Notes under the pieces: model-generated
What the model saw: the letters and a program-made list of their open reading frames with translations, nothing else
Database searches by the model: none
What the model was told of the DNA's origin: nothing
Shown: positions 9,481 to 17,828 of the stretch, piece by piece
Position numbering within the stretch: the first letter of the stretch is position 1
Layout of the letters: every line of letters begins with the position of its first letter
Translations under genes and position numbers: made by a program
Origin: Gemmatimonadaceae bacterium
GTDB lineage: Bacteria; Gemmatimonadota; Gemmatimonadetes; Gemmatimonadales; Gemmatimonadaceae
DNA length: 64,000 nucleotides
Reading direction: 5' to 3'
Assembly (NCBI GenBank): GCA_025934775.1
Contig: JAICWO010000012.1
Span: 1 to 64,000 of the forward strand

Positions 9481-9633
9481 TCAACCAAGCGGCTGCTCGA
9501 GCTCCCCAAAGCGCGGGCGCCGTTCGTTGCGCGCGTTGCGTGAGTTGGCCGAGAGCGGCTGCGCGTGCGGCGAGGTGGAAGGGTTCTCGACGAGCCTGCC
9601 GGGGATGCGGAGTTCGACGTCTGTGAAGTGCAT
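9481..9633 (-). CDS. Possible 50-residue leader ORF
   Basis: An ATG-started frame of 50 codons (M-H-F-T-D-V-E-L-R-I) whose TGA is 4 nt before the ATG of the helicase gene. That spacing would suit translational coupling. No family is recognised, the predicted protein is polar and Arg/Pro/Asn-rich, and the Shine-Dalgarno is weak. It fills most of the gap between the lipoprotein and helicase genes. It could equally be non-coding. Confidence 0.3.
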   Translation of the reverse strand: MHFTDVELRIPGRLVENPSTSPHAQPLSANSRNARNERRPRFGELEQPLG

Positions 9634-9677
9634 TCCCGGAAGATACCCGGTGCACGCGCGACGGTGTGGCGAGGCGG

Positions 9678-10619
9678 CTACGGTGACGGCGGTGCCGCGT
9701 CCGGCGGCGCCGTTTCCGGGTTTGGAGCACCGAAAATCTTGCGCCAGTTGGAGAGGATCCCCGCGACCGCGGCCAGGATCGCGCTCACCGCGAGGAGGAC
9801 CGCTTTCCACTTTTCGAGAAATGCGATGATGCGCGCCGCGAGGTCCGGGAATTCGCCGACGTACACGCGCAGATGATACACGCTGTCGTAGACGACGATC
9901 GGCGACGGCTGGTCGTTGAATGCCGCGCGAACTTCGACTTCGAGATCCTTGCTACCCGTATCGCGCGGGAGGACGTGAAAGACCCACGGCGACGGAAGGC
10001 CGAGCTGACTCACGGCGCGGAGCGAGCACATGCCATCGCCCGCCGGTGAACGCGAGTCGCCTCCAGAGATCTGGAAATTGTTGGTATCGGCGCGAACGCA
10101 GATCGTCGCTTCATCGCCGATCCGCGTCTGTCGGGTGACCTGGCGGTGAGGCCCGTCGGGTCCATTGACGATGCGATCGGTGCCGGCGGCGAGCGCGGCC
10201 AGTGAGTCGCGGCTGATCGAAATGCGAATGTCGGAGGAGTGCTTCGCGCGCAGCGTATCCGACAAGTCGAGCGTGAGGGCCGCGGGGGCGAGCTTCCGCT
10301 CGGCGTCTGCAATGGTTGGCGGCCCGTCACTCGCCGGGCTGCGCGAGGCTCGCTCGCCGTTCGCGCGGTGGTGATGCGCGACAGGCACGGGATCCCCGGG
10401 GCGCGGCTGCGGGTGAGGTGAGCCGCCGGACGGAGCGGGCGGTCGCGTCTCGGGGTGCGAGATCGAGTCCGCCGGAGGCGGCGGCGGGGGAGGGGGCGGT
10501 GGCGGGATTGGCGGATCGTACACCACCGGCGCCGGCGGAGGCGGCGGCGCGAGAGGCCGCGTGCACGCCCCCGCGAACGCGGTGAATGCGATGCCGAGGA
10601 CCGCCGACCGAGCTCTCAT
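9678..10619 (-). CDS. Proline-rich lipoprotein with C-terminal membrane segment
   Basis: A 313-residue protein. The chosen start (10619) gives a lipoprotein signal ending in A-F-A-G-A-C, with the lipidated cysteine near residue 19. A proline-rich linker follows (PPPPP runs, about residues 22-80), then a globular part with two cysteines and a C-terminal hydrophobic helix (AVLLAVSAILAAVAGIL, about 275-292). It looks like an envelope-anchored protein spanning or bridging membranes. I do not recognise a family. It lies downstream of the second kinase gene on the same strand, across an AT-rich hairpin-containing gap. Confidence 0.75.
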   Translation of the reverse strand: MRARSAVLGIAFTAFAGACTRPLAPPPPPAPVVYDPPIPPPPPPPPPPPADSISHPETRPPAPSGGSPHPQPRPGDPVPVAHHHRANGERASRSPASDGPPTIADAERKLAPAALTLDLSDTLRAKHSSDIRISISRDSLAALAAGTDRIVNGPDGPHRQVTRQTRIGDEATICVRADTNNFQISGGDSRSPAGDGMCSLRAVSQLGLPSPWVFHVLPRDTGSKDLEVEVRAAFNDQPSPIVVYDSVYHLRVYVGEFPDLAARIIAFLEKWKAVLLAVSAILAAVAGILSNWRKIFGAPNPETAPPDAAPPSP

Positions 10620-10666
10620 GGCGACGCCACGATAGCACTCGTCGTGGCGAAGGGCAAGGTCGCTCA

Positions 10667-10717
10667 AAGATTAAGGCATTCTAATCTTTTCGAGCGTTCA
10701 GTCGATTGCGAACGCTC
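10667..10717. other. Two adjacent hairpins in AT-rich gap
   Basis: AAGATTA (10667-10673) pairs with TAATCTT (10682-10688). GAGCGTTC (10692-10699) pairs with GAACGCTC (10710-10717). They sit in an unusually AT-rich stretch between the minus-strand kinase gene and the lipoprotein gene. They could be a weak terminator for the kinase or part of the lipoprotein promoter region; the sequence does not decide. Confidence 0.4.
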
Positions 10718-10782
10718 ATCAGTCTAATTGAAATCGATTGCGCTGATACGGCGTCGATGGACGCCGAACCGCTCGACGGGCG

Positions 10783-12486
10783 CTAGCCCCCGAGCTTCCG
10801 CCGCTCCCCGGACATGAGCGGTGCGTCGTCCGCCGCGATCGCGTCCTGCGTCTGTTGCGCGAGCTCGTCGACGAGGCCGCGGAAGCGCCGCTGGCGCTTG
10901 CGCACGCTGCTCATGAAGGAGAATCGCGCCAGCGCTCCCACGCCAACGATCGCCGCAGCCGCGAGGCCCGCCAGCTTCGGCGCGGGCCAGAAGCCTCCGA
11001 TCATGCTGACGCCGATCGACGTGAGCCACGCGCCGCCCGCAATGCCGATGATGCGCGCGCGGCGCGCCAGCGATTCCATGTTCTCGGCGACGCGAATCGT
11101 CGTCTTGCCGTGCCGCGCGACGACCGACACGTGCGCGGTCCGTTCGCGCGCGAGCGCCGACCAGGTGAGCGAACGCCCGACCGCGTTCACGGCGCCGGCC
11201 ATCGACATGCGACGGCGAATCGTCTCCACAAGGAGATCGAACTCGCTCTCCGGCAGCTCGCCGTTGACGACCGCTTCGTACTCGACGTTCGTCGACGCGC
11301 CGTAGAAGCGCGACGCCGGCACGCTGCGATCGGTCGTGACGATCGCGCCGCGCGCCGCGCCGGTCCCGCGCAAGAGTCCATGCTCCGCCATCGCGTGCTC
11401 GACGTACTGCGCGGGAATGCCGGCTTCGACCGCGGCATCGCGCACGGCGCCGAGCGCGTAGCCCGATGTTCGCGTCGCATCGGCGGTCGCGTCGCGCGCG
11501 CCGATCGCCGGCGGCGTGCGCGTCACGACTCCGGTCTGCGCTTGGAGCGCGGCGGCACGATCCCAGATCTGCTGCGCCTCCGTTTCCGATACGAGCTTGG
11601 GCGCGCTCGGCGACGCATCTGCGCGAATGGCGTCACGCGCGACTTCGCCTTCGATGCGACCGAGCGCGTCCGCCATCTCGTCGCCGCTCGCGAAGCGCTC
11701 GGCTGCATCTTTCGCGAGGCATCGATCGATGATCTCGGCGAGCGCGCGCGGCGCCGACGGAGATACCGCGAGCACCGCGGGCGGCGCTTTGTTGACGTGC
11801 GCCACGAGCACCGCCGAGGCGATGCTCGAGTCGAACGGAAAGCGGCCCGTGAGCTCGTAGAATCCGACGACACCGAGCGAGTAGAGGTCGCTCCGACCGT
11901 CGAGCGGCGTGCCCTCGACTTGCTCGGGGCTCATGTAGTAGACCGTGCCGAGCACCTGGCCCGTCGCCGTGAGCGGCGCCGACTCGGCGAGCCGCGCGAT
12001 CCCGAAATCGGTGACCATCGCGCGACCCGTGGCGCGCTCGATGAGAATATTCTCAGCCTTCACGTCGCGATGCACCACGCCATGCGCATTCGCATAGCCC
12101 AGCGCCGACGCGACGTCGCGGAGATGGCGCAGTACGTCGCGTGGATCGATGTGCGTGCGGTCGCGCACGAGGTCCGCGATGGATGCGCCATCGACGTAAC
12201 CCATCGCGAAGAACACATGGCCGTCGATCTCGTCGGCCCGGTAGATGGGCACGATGTTGGGATGCGACAGCTTGGCCGCGGTCCGTGCTTCGCGGAGGAA
12301 GCGTTCACGGATGGCGAGGTCGCCCGCGAGATGGGGCGGCAGCGTCTTGATCGCGACCGGGCGGTCGAGCCGGAGGTCGCGCGCGAGATAGACGATGCCC
12401 ATGCCGCCGCGTCCGATCTCGCGTTCGAGCTCGTACTGGCCGGCGAGTGCGGCGGCGAGGGAGGCGAGGTCGGGGGAGGGGGGCAT
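10783..12486 (-). CDS. Ser/Thr protein kinase with C-terminal membrane region
   Basis: A 567-residue Hanks-type kinase. It shows glycine loop G25-R-G-G-M-G, VAIK with K47, catalytic loop HRDVKAEN (H about 139) and DFG at about 160, then GTVYYMSPEQ. The catalytic loop has alanine where proline is usual (K-A-E-N for K-P-x-N), a tolerated variation. The kinase ends near residue 280. About 300-440 is a soluble region of unknown fold. Two hydrophobic segments (about 475-520) follow, then a basic C-terminal tail. Unlike the kinase at 3465 there is no TPR part. It follows the zinc-ribbon/GYF cluster on the same strand after a 197-bp gap, so it may be transcribed separately. Confidence 0.9.
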   Translation of the reverse strand: MPPSPDLASLAAALAGQYELEREIGRGGMGIVYLARDLRLDRPVAIKTLPPHLAGDLAIRERFLREARTAAKLSHPNIVPIYRADEIDGHVFFAMGYVDGASIADLVRDRTHIDPRDVLRHLRDVASALGYANAHGVVHRDVKAENILIERATGRAMVTDFGIARLAESAPLTATGQVLGTVYYMSPEQVEGTPLDGRSDLYSLGVVGFYELTGRFPFDSSIASAVLVAHVNKAPPAVLAVSPSAPRALAEIIDRCLAKDAAERFASGDEMADALGRIEGEVARDAIRADASPSAPKLVSETEAQQIWDRAAALQAQTGVVTRTPPAIGARDATADATRTSGYALGAVRDAAVEAGIPAQYVEHAMAEHGLLRGTGAARGAIVTTDRSVPASRFYGASTNVEYEAVVNGELPESEFDLLVETIRRRMSMAGAVNAVGRSLTWSALARERTAHVSVVARHGKTTIRVAENMESLARRARIIGIAGGAWLTSIGVSMIGGFWPAPKLAGLAAAAIVGVGALARFSFMSSVRKRQRRFRGLVDELAQQTQDAIAADDAPLMSGERRKLGG

Positions 12487-12683
12487 GGCAGAAGAGTGAG
12501 CTGGCGCGTTCCGCTGTCGATCGATCCATCGACGTCGGGAATCAGGGCGCCCACCTCAAGCTACACGCTGCTCCGATGTGCATCAAACTACGATCCGGCC
12601 CACCGATTCTCACGCTTCAGAGGGCTGTGCGGCCGATGAATCGGTGCGGATGTCTCACAGCGCGCTCAAGCCATGCTCCCGCC

Positions 12684-13151
12684 TTACTCGACGACGTAGG
12701 TACTGACGAGCTTGTCATGCCAGCCTTGGCGATCGCGATCGAGCAATATCCAGATGTAACCGAGGCCAAGGATGAATCCGGATATGAATTTTCCGATCCA
12801 TTCGCGGACGAACATTTTTCCGAACGATGCGCGCTGGCCCCGTTCATCGATCACGCGCATGCCGAGCAGGTTCTTGCCAGGCGTCGTGCCTTTGCTGAAC
12901 AGCATCAGTGCCCAAACGATATACCCCAGCAGTAGTAGCATGAAAAATCCGCCACTCCCCAGTGCTGCCGCGGTCGAGGCGATCATCACAATTGCGAATA
13001 TTGGAATGCCAAAATCGAGGAAGTACGCGCCGAGGCGCTTCCCCGGCGAAGCGAGGTGACCGTCGATCGAGCTCACTGCGCTCGCGTGACAAATTGGGCA
13101 CCAGCGAATTCCCGGCGGGAGGTCGGCGCTACAGGCATTACAAGCTGACAT
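12684..13151 (-). CDS. RDD-family membrane protein with N-terminal zinc ribbon
   Basis: A 155-residue protein. The N-terminus has two CxxC pairs (C-N-A-C and C-P-I-C, residues 4-21), a short zinc ribbon. The rest is an RDD-type membrane domain: R39-L-G-A-Y-F-L-D-F, membrane helices at about 45-62, 68-88 and 120-136, and the conserved GTTPGKNLLGMRVID element between the second and third. RDD proteins are inner-membrane proteins of mostly unknown role. It is the last gene of the minus-strand cluster from 17626 and follows the CsgG-like gene by 59 bp. Its base composition is less GC-rich than that of its neighbours. Confidence 0.85.
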   Translation of the reverse strand: MSACNACSADLPPGIRWCPICHASAVSSIDGHLASPGKRLGAYFLDFGIPIFAIVMIASTAAALGSGGFFMLLLLGYIVWALMLFSKGTTPGKNLLGMRVIDERGQRASFGKMFVREWIGKFISGFILGLGYIWILLDRDRQGWHDKLVSTYVVE

Positions 13152-13210
13152 GACGAGCCCTCACCATCGCGTATTAGGAGCGAAGCGATAAATGGTTGGA
13201 TGGCGCTGCA

Positions 13211-14590
13211 CTACCGCGCGTATGCCTCTAATGCCGTGGACAGCTTGCGCGTAAGATCTGCGGCCGCTCTGTTCACCATGTCCTCCGTGACCGGCGCATG
13301 CTCCTCTTTGACGGTGACCAGCCGCTGCGGGTCGCCCGAGAGAGCACGCTGATCGCCTTCGTACGTGCCCCACTGCGTCGCGAATCGGTAGGCGCCGCCA
13401 AATTGCTGTGTTTCTTTGAGTGCGCCCGTTTTCACGTCGACAATCTTATACGAGCCGGATATCTCGACGCTGGCCTTGCGATCATACAGCGTCGCCAGTG
13501 CGACGACCGTGTCATACACACATCGATTGCTCGCTTTGCCCTTACTGTCGACTACCCGTTCCGTGCGGTCACAGACTTGCGCAGCCTGCTTGACCAAGCT
13601 GCTTGTCGTCTGCTCCGGCGTCACGATGATCTGAGTGATCTCGCCGGTCAGCATTTCGTGAACGCCCAACAGCTGCCCGATTTTGGCCACAGTCTTTTGA
13701 TCGAACATGCTCGTCGAGCCGAGGCGTTGCTCGGCGATGACACGTTCCGTCTGGTCGCGCGGCACGATCTCTAGGAACTCCATGGCTTGCGCGTCACGCA
13801 TCACGCTGCTTACCACGCCATCGACGACCGTGGCGCTCACGTCGCCAAATCGGCCCGCCTTGCCGCTCCGATCCTCAAAGGGAATGATGGCAAGGCGCTT
13901 GACACCAGCCTTTCGTGCCCGCTGATATGCAGTGGCCGCGTCCTTATATCCGGGCATTGCTTGCTGGGCGGCAGCGAATGCCTTTGCTGCCTGCTTCTGT
14001 GCTTCGACACCAGACTGCTTCACTAGGAATTCGCCTTCTTGGTAGTATCCCTCGGCGGCGAGCGCACTACCGTCCTTGTACCCTGGTACATACGAGCCCG
14101 CTAGCCGGAACTGCTCGGCGGCCAGATCGCGACTCGTCATGCCGGCCGTTCCGAACAGCCGTCGCCCGGCTTGATAGTGGGCTTCGGCCGCGGCCGCCTT
14201 CGCATCTCCAACGGCTCGCGAGTAATCCTGGGTCGGAATACTCACACCGCTGGGCAGCGATTTTACCGCGTCGTTCACGGCGATCAAACTCGTGTATTCG
14301 GCGACGACCCTGTCCCATTTGAATTCCGCAGCACTCGCCTTTGCTTCGTTGATCTTGTCGAGATGTGACTCGACAGCCTTCGGCTCGACTTCGCGAATGA
14401 AAGTGGCTGCCTCGTTGTAGTCGGGTTTGAGCCGGAGCGCCTTCGCCAGGTCCTGTACGGCTTGATCATAGTTGCTGTTTGCGTAGCTAGTATGAGCACT
14501 CTGATACAGCGTGCCATATGGCGTCGCGCACGCAGTCGATAGGAAGAGCAGAGTGGCGGCCGATATCCGGGCGCATGAGCGGATCGTCAT
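13211..14590 (-). CDS. CsgG-like lipoprotein with TPR-like N-terminus
   Basis: A 459-residue lipoprotein. The start at 14590 (GGAG upstream) gives a signal ending L-S-T-A-C, cysteine near residue 20. Residues about 25-250 are helical repeats of TPR type (YDQAVQDLAKALRLKPDY and similar; YQEGEFL; YKDAATAYQRARK). The C-terminal half starts with RLAIIPFEDRSGKAGRFGD, the hallmark opening of CsgG/TolB-like curli-assembly folds, and includes an EMLTGEIT strand. CsgG relatives are outer-membrane or periplasmic lipoproteins; pore formation here is only a possibility. It belongs to the six-gene minus-strand cluster. Confidence 0.85.
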   Translation of the reverse strand: MTIRSCARISAATLLFLSTACATPYGTLYQSAHTSYANSNYDQAVQDLAKALRLKPDYNEAATFIREVEPKAVESHLDKINEAKASAAEFKWDRVVAEYTSLIAVNDAVKSLPSGVSIPTQDYSRAVGDAKAAAAEAHYQAGRRLFGTAGMTSRDLAAEQFRLAGSYVPGYKDGSALAAEGYYQEGEFLVKQSGVEAQKQAAKAFAAAQQAMPGYKDAATAYQRARKAGVKRLAIIPFEDRSGKAGRFGDVSATVVDGVVSSVMRDAQAMEFLEIVPRDQTERVIAEQRLGSTSMFDQKTVAKIGQLLGVHEMLTGEITQIIVTPEQTTSSLVKQAAQVCDRTERVVDSKGKASNRCVYDTVVALATLYDRKASVEISGSYKIVDVKTGALKETQQFGGAYRFATQWGTYEGDQRALSGDPQRLVTVKEEHAPVTEDMVNRAAADLTRKLSTALEAYAR

Positions 14591-14645
14591 CGTAGTCTCC
14601 AGGTTCAAGGTGCGACACCCAGCGAAATTCAATTTTGCGAGCGGG

Positions 14646-15086
14646 TCAGGTGAGCGGCGCCGGAGCACCGCATTCCGGGCACGGATCTGTTCGGGGCTCG
14701 AGTGGGACTCGACATTCCCTGCACAGGCTCAGCCCGTTGTCCGGAACTGCCGTCGCGAGCGATGCGAGAGCAGCGCGCGGTGTTGATGGCCGGGTATCCG
14801 TTCGTGAGCTCCCGCCGAGAACGGAGCCAACGAACCACCCCCCGATCGTGCCAACCGCCGCGCCGGCAGCCATCACATTGAACGACGTCTGCGCGGTGCC
14901 TACAAGCAATTGATCGAGGCCGGAGAGGTTGGCGCCGCGCGAAATCACCGTCTCGAACGGCAGTTGACCCACAAGCAAGACCGAGGGCCGCAATGCGAAC
15001 CCGATCGCAGCGCCGATCACTAGGCCAAGAAGCGCCAGTACGATCGCTGAATCCGAGCCGGAGTGCGATGACGTCGACGAATGCAT
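14646..15086 (-). CDS. Small membrane protein with C-terminal zinc ribbon
   Basis: A 146-residue protein starting at an ATG 2 nt after the stop of the GYF gene (TGA-TT-ATG), so it is very likely translationally coupled. A hydrophobic helix lies at about residues 16-36 and a glycine-rich membrane-like segment at about 72-97. The C-terminus carries C-R-E-C and C-P-E-C pairs, a zinc ribbon at about 124-143. No family is recognised. A longer in-frame extension upstream overlaps the GYF gene and looks non-coding. Confidence 0.75.
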   Translation of the reverse strand: MHSSTSSHSGSDSAIVLALLGLVIGAAIGFALRPSVLLVGQLPFETVISRGANLSGLDQLLVGTAQTSFNVMAAGAAVGTIGGWFVGSVLGGSSRTDTRPSTPRAALASLATAVPDNGLSLCRECRVPLEPRTDPCPECGAPAPLT

Positions 15087-15088
15087 AA

Positions 15089-15775
15089 TCAAATACTCGC
15101 CATCACTTGGTGGCGGATATCGGTACCAGCTCCATACGCGACGCTTGCACTTCCGACGAGTGCGACATAGAGTCCGATCCCGGCAGACGAAAGGACCGAC
15201 GAACCGACGGAAATCAGCGCGGCGCCAATTGCGGTCCAGCCGGCGGCGACGGCAAGCACGTAGCGCATTGCAAGCAATCGTTCCGGCGCAGACGCGCGAG
15301 CGAGGCGCTGGTGCGCAGCGAGGCACCCGATGAAGCTGATCGGGTGTAACCACAGCAGCGGCGCATGGCCAGCGAGCGCGAGTCCAGAGATGCTCGAGCC
15401 AAAGAGCGAGCCCCACGGGAGCAGCATCGCGAGCACGGCAGCACTGGATCCGAAGACCACGGCCTTGTCGGAGGTTGAGGCAATCGAGAGGAGCGGCGCC
15501 AGCGGCTCGGCACCACGCAACGGCGCTTGCGGAGCCGCGACATGGTCTCTCGCGCGCGTTGAGTAAGCGGCACCGCTCGATGGCTGATAGGCCGCGGAGG
15601 AACTCGCGGCTGAAGACAATAGCCTATCGATCGTGCTCCAAGACGTGCTTCCCTCTTCGATTAGAGGAGTGTCGCCTTGGAGAGTGCCGGCTCGATACAA
15701 TCTCAGGACGTCGTCGCCGCTCATCGGCCCGACAGTTTTCTGATTAGCGTCCGCGTAGAAGAAGCGCATGGTCAT
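15089..15775 (-). CDS. GYF_2-domain membrane protein
   Basis: A 228-residue protein. The N-terminal 55 residues match the GYF_2 (DUF4339) pattern: F-F-Y-A-D-A-N-Q-K-T-V-G-P, then L-Y-R-A-G-T-L and a final S-T-S-W-S-T-I. GYF_2 domains are thought to bind proline-rich peptides. Several hydrophobic segments follow (about 103-122, 127-150, 165-190 and 195-215). The start codon lies 3 nt after the stop of the upstream gene. Proline-rich stretches are present in the neighbouring zinc-ribbon protein (15779-16774) and the lipoprotein at 16781, which are possible partners by inference. Confidence 0.8.
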   Translation of the reverse strand: MTMRFFYADANQKTVGPMSGDDVLRLYRAGTLQGDTPLIEEGSTSWSTIDRLLSSAASSSAAYQPSSGAAYSTRARDHVAAPQAPLRGAEPLAPLLSIASTSDKAVVFGSSAAVLAMLLPWGSLFGSSISGLALAGHAPLLWLHPISFIGCLAAHQRLARASAPERLLAMRYVLAVAAGWTAIGAALISVGSSVLSSAGIGLYVALVGSASVAYGAGTDIRHQVMASI

Positions 15776-15778
15776 TTG

Positions 15779-16774
15779 TCACTGGTGGCGAAAGTCGGCA
15801 TCTGTGAATCTGAGCGCGAGTCGGCCTGATCGTGAATCCACCGACGCACCTATGTTCTCAAAGGTTGCAGAGTCGCCCCCGGCCGTGACCGCACGTACGT
15901 TTGAGTTTGCATATAAGCTGAAATAGCCGATAAATCGGCGTGTCGCCCCTGGAGGGATGCTGCAGGTGCAGTCCTGGCTTAAGGGTGCGCCATCCGGCGC
16001 CGCGAGCTCGGCGTCTACGCGGATGTACAGTGGGACGCTCGCGCTGTTCGTGATGAGCGGTGCGAATCGTGCGACGCTGCCGTCGCGCGCGTTCAAGTCA
16101 GCGCTGCCAGTGCGCCATGGATACGCCGGAATCGAAATCGCGACCATTCCGCTCGTCCACTGCCCGTGAGCATCGCCCGCCACTGAGTCGGTTGATCGGG
16201 CGATTCGCCATTCAACTGACGATACCTTCCGGTTCGATAACCGAAACACCTCTGAGTTCGCTGCGTTGACGCCGATCCAGGATCCCTCGATGTTGAGCTC
16301 GACCCCGGTCACCAATTCGTTGCGAATCACAATGCGCGGATGTGACCATGACCACCATCCGTACGCGGCCGCTGCTCCGGTCGCCAGCGTGGACGCGACC
16401 ACTAGGGCGCTGAGCAATCCGCGCGCGCGCGGGCGCGGGAGGCCAACGGGCGCGCTCGGCGCATGATACGCCCCTATGCTCGAATTCGTCGCGGGAGATG
16501 GGGATGGCTGAATGGGCTCGGTGAGGACGCTCGCTCTCGGGCTCGGCGACGGAGGGGCGTACTTCTGCCAGTCGGCCGTGTGCTCCTGACCGCGAGCGGC
16601 GCTCAATGTCTCAGCGTACCGTCGCGTCGTTGGTGGCGGCGGCGGCACCCACGCCGGACTCGATGCCTGCGGCGCTGACGCCTGAGGCTGTCGGTACTGC
16701 GGCGTACGACAATGTGGACACGCTCTGGCTTCGTCGCTGATTCGTCGCCCGCAGGTGGAACACGGCTTGAGCAT
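15779..16774 (-). CDS. Zinc-ribbon membrane protein, proline-rich
   Basis: A 331-residue protein. It opens with a zinc ribbon (C-S-T-C at residues 5-8 and C-P-H-C at about 19-22), followed by a Pro/Ser/Ala-rich linker to about residue 115. One membrane helix (LLSALVVASTLATGAAAA, about 119-137) precedes a soluble C-terminal domain (about 140-331) that should be exported and contains a C-T-C pair. The shape is a cytoplasmic zinc finger, tether, membrane segment and periplasmic domain. Spacing to the flanking genes is 6 and 3 bp, consistent with an operon. The function is unknown. Confidence 0.8.
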   Translation of the reverse strand: MLKPCSTCGRRISDEARACPHCRTPQYRQPQASAPQASSPAWVPPPPPTTRRYAETLSAARGQEHTADWQKYAPPSPSPRASVLTEPIQPSPSPATNSSIGAYHAPSAPVGLPRPRARGLLSALVVASTLATGAAAAYGWWSWSHPRIVIRNELVTGVELNIEGSWIGVNAANSEVFRLSNRKVSSVEWRIARSTDSVAGDAHGQWTSGMVAISIPAYPWRTGSADLNARDGSVARFAPLITNSASVPLYIRVDAELAAPDGAPLSQDCTCSIPPGATRRFIGYFSLYANSNVRAVTAGGDSATFENIGASVDSRSGRLALRFTDADFRHQ

Positions 16775-16780
16775 AGCCGG

Positions 16781-17626
16781 TTACGAGGTTTTCGTGAGCG
16801 CCGACGACAATGTCAGCACGAGTGGCGCACCCGACGGGATGCACAAGTCGTAACCACGGCGCGCCATTGAGACGCCAGTTCCGACGGCGGCGCCAGCTGC
16901 TGCGCCTTCGGCCGCGGCTTTCACATCTCGCTTTGCAAGAAAGCCAACGATCGCGCCGCCAATGGCGCCCTTGACGATGTTCGCCTTGTTGATGGGCCGC
17001 TTAACGCGATCGACCTGCGGGATGCGCACTTGCGCATTCAGCGGGATGGACGCGTCATCCCAGCGTATCGTGTGCGCCTGAATGATGAACGGTTGCGCGG
17101 CCGACGTGTCGGCTGGTGCCACGTTCACCGATTGTAGATCAAGAATGACGATGGTGCCAGCGGGCAGCGTCGCGTTTGCGCCTGCGTAGACGTCTTGGTC
17201 GAGCGTTGCGAGAATTTCATCGCCGGCTTTCGCCTTATTGTCGCAAATCGCAGCGGAGACGCGGACCGTCATCTGAGTTCCGCTGGCGACTGTCGGTGCA
17301 GGTACCGGCGCCGCTACGGCTTGCATCGACGGCTGAATGGCGGCCAGCGAGATTGACGAGTCCCGCGCTGGCGCGCTCGGACTGCTGGGAGCCTTGTCAG
17401 CGCGCGGCGTCGGCTGCTGCGCGACTCGAGTCTCACGTGCAGGAGCTCGTGGCGGCGGCGCCGCTACAGGCGCGTCGTTCAGCTGCGGCGGTGTTGTGGC
17501 TGTATGAGACGCCAGTTCAAGGTCCGCGGCGGTCGTGTCGGTTTGCACAGTCCGCGCCCTATCACATCCGATCAGCACAATGATTGTGGTGAGGTATCGA
17601 AGAGTTTTCCTACCGTGCAGCGGCAT
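16781..17626 (-). CDS. Glycine-zipper lipoprotein
   Basis: A 281-residue protein. The start at 17626 is preceded by AAAGGA and gives a short lipoprotein signal ending V-L-I-G-C. A long Pro/Ala/Thr-rich stretch follows (about residues 30-130). A beta-rich region (about 135-215) resembles TrbI/VirB10-like or envelope-spanning barrels only loosely. A glycine zipper comes next (AIGGAIVGFLAKRD and EGAAAGAAVGTG, about 225-260). Glycine zippers are common in outer-membrane-associated proteins. It is the first gene of the six-gene minus-strand cluster and is divergent from the SARP-like regulator across 202 bp. Confidence 0.75.
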   Translation of the reverse strand: MPLHGRKTLRYLTTIIVLIGCDRARTVQTDTTAADLELASHTATTPPQLNDAPVAAPPPRAPARETRVAQQPTPRADKAPSSPSAPARDSSISLAAIQPSMQAVAAPVPAPTVASGTQMTVRVSAAICDNKAKAGDEILATLDQDVYAGANATLPAGTIVILDLQSVNVAPADTSAAQPFIIQAHTIRWDDASIPLNAQVRIPQVDRVKRPINKANIVKGAIGGAIVGFLAKRDVKAAAEGAAAGAAVGTGVSMARRGYDLCIPSGAPLVLTLSSALTKTS

Positions 17627-17794
17627 AAGCGCGTCCTTTCCCGGAAGCATGAATCGCCGAGGTCTTACCCACGGCCCCCGCTTGCCGGCATTAGCATTTC
17701 GGTATACCTTCGCGGCTGTCCAGCACACGTAGGCGACCTAGCCGGTTCGCGGAGACCGGGGCGTTTGGTTTCGCAGGCTCGTACCTAGCCACCA

Positions 17795-17816
17795 AGCGTC
17801 CATTCAGCGTCCATCC
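17795..17816 (+). promoter_or_regulatory. 11-bp direct repeat upstream of SARP-type gene
   Basis: AGCGTCCATTC (17795-17805) is followed directly by AGCGTCCATCC (17806-17816), a nine-base identity repeated with 11-bp period. SARP-family regulators typically bind direct heptamer repeats with this spacing. The pair ends 12 nt before the GTG start at 17829, so an autoregulatory site is plausible but unproven. Confidence 0.4.
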
Positions 17817-17828
17817 GCCGAGTATTCC

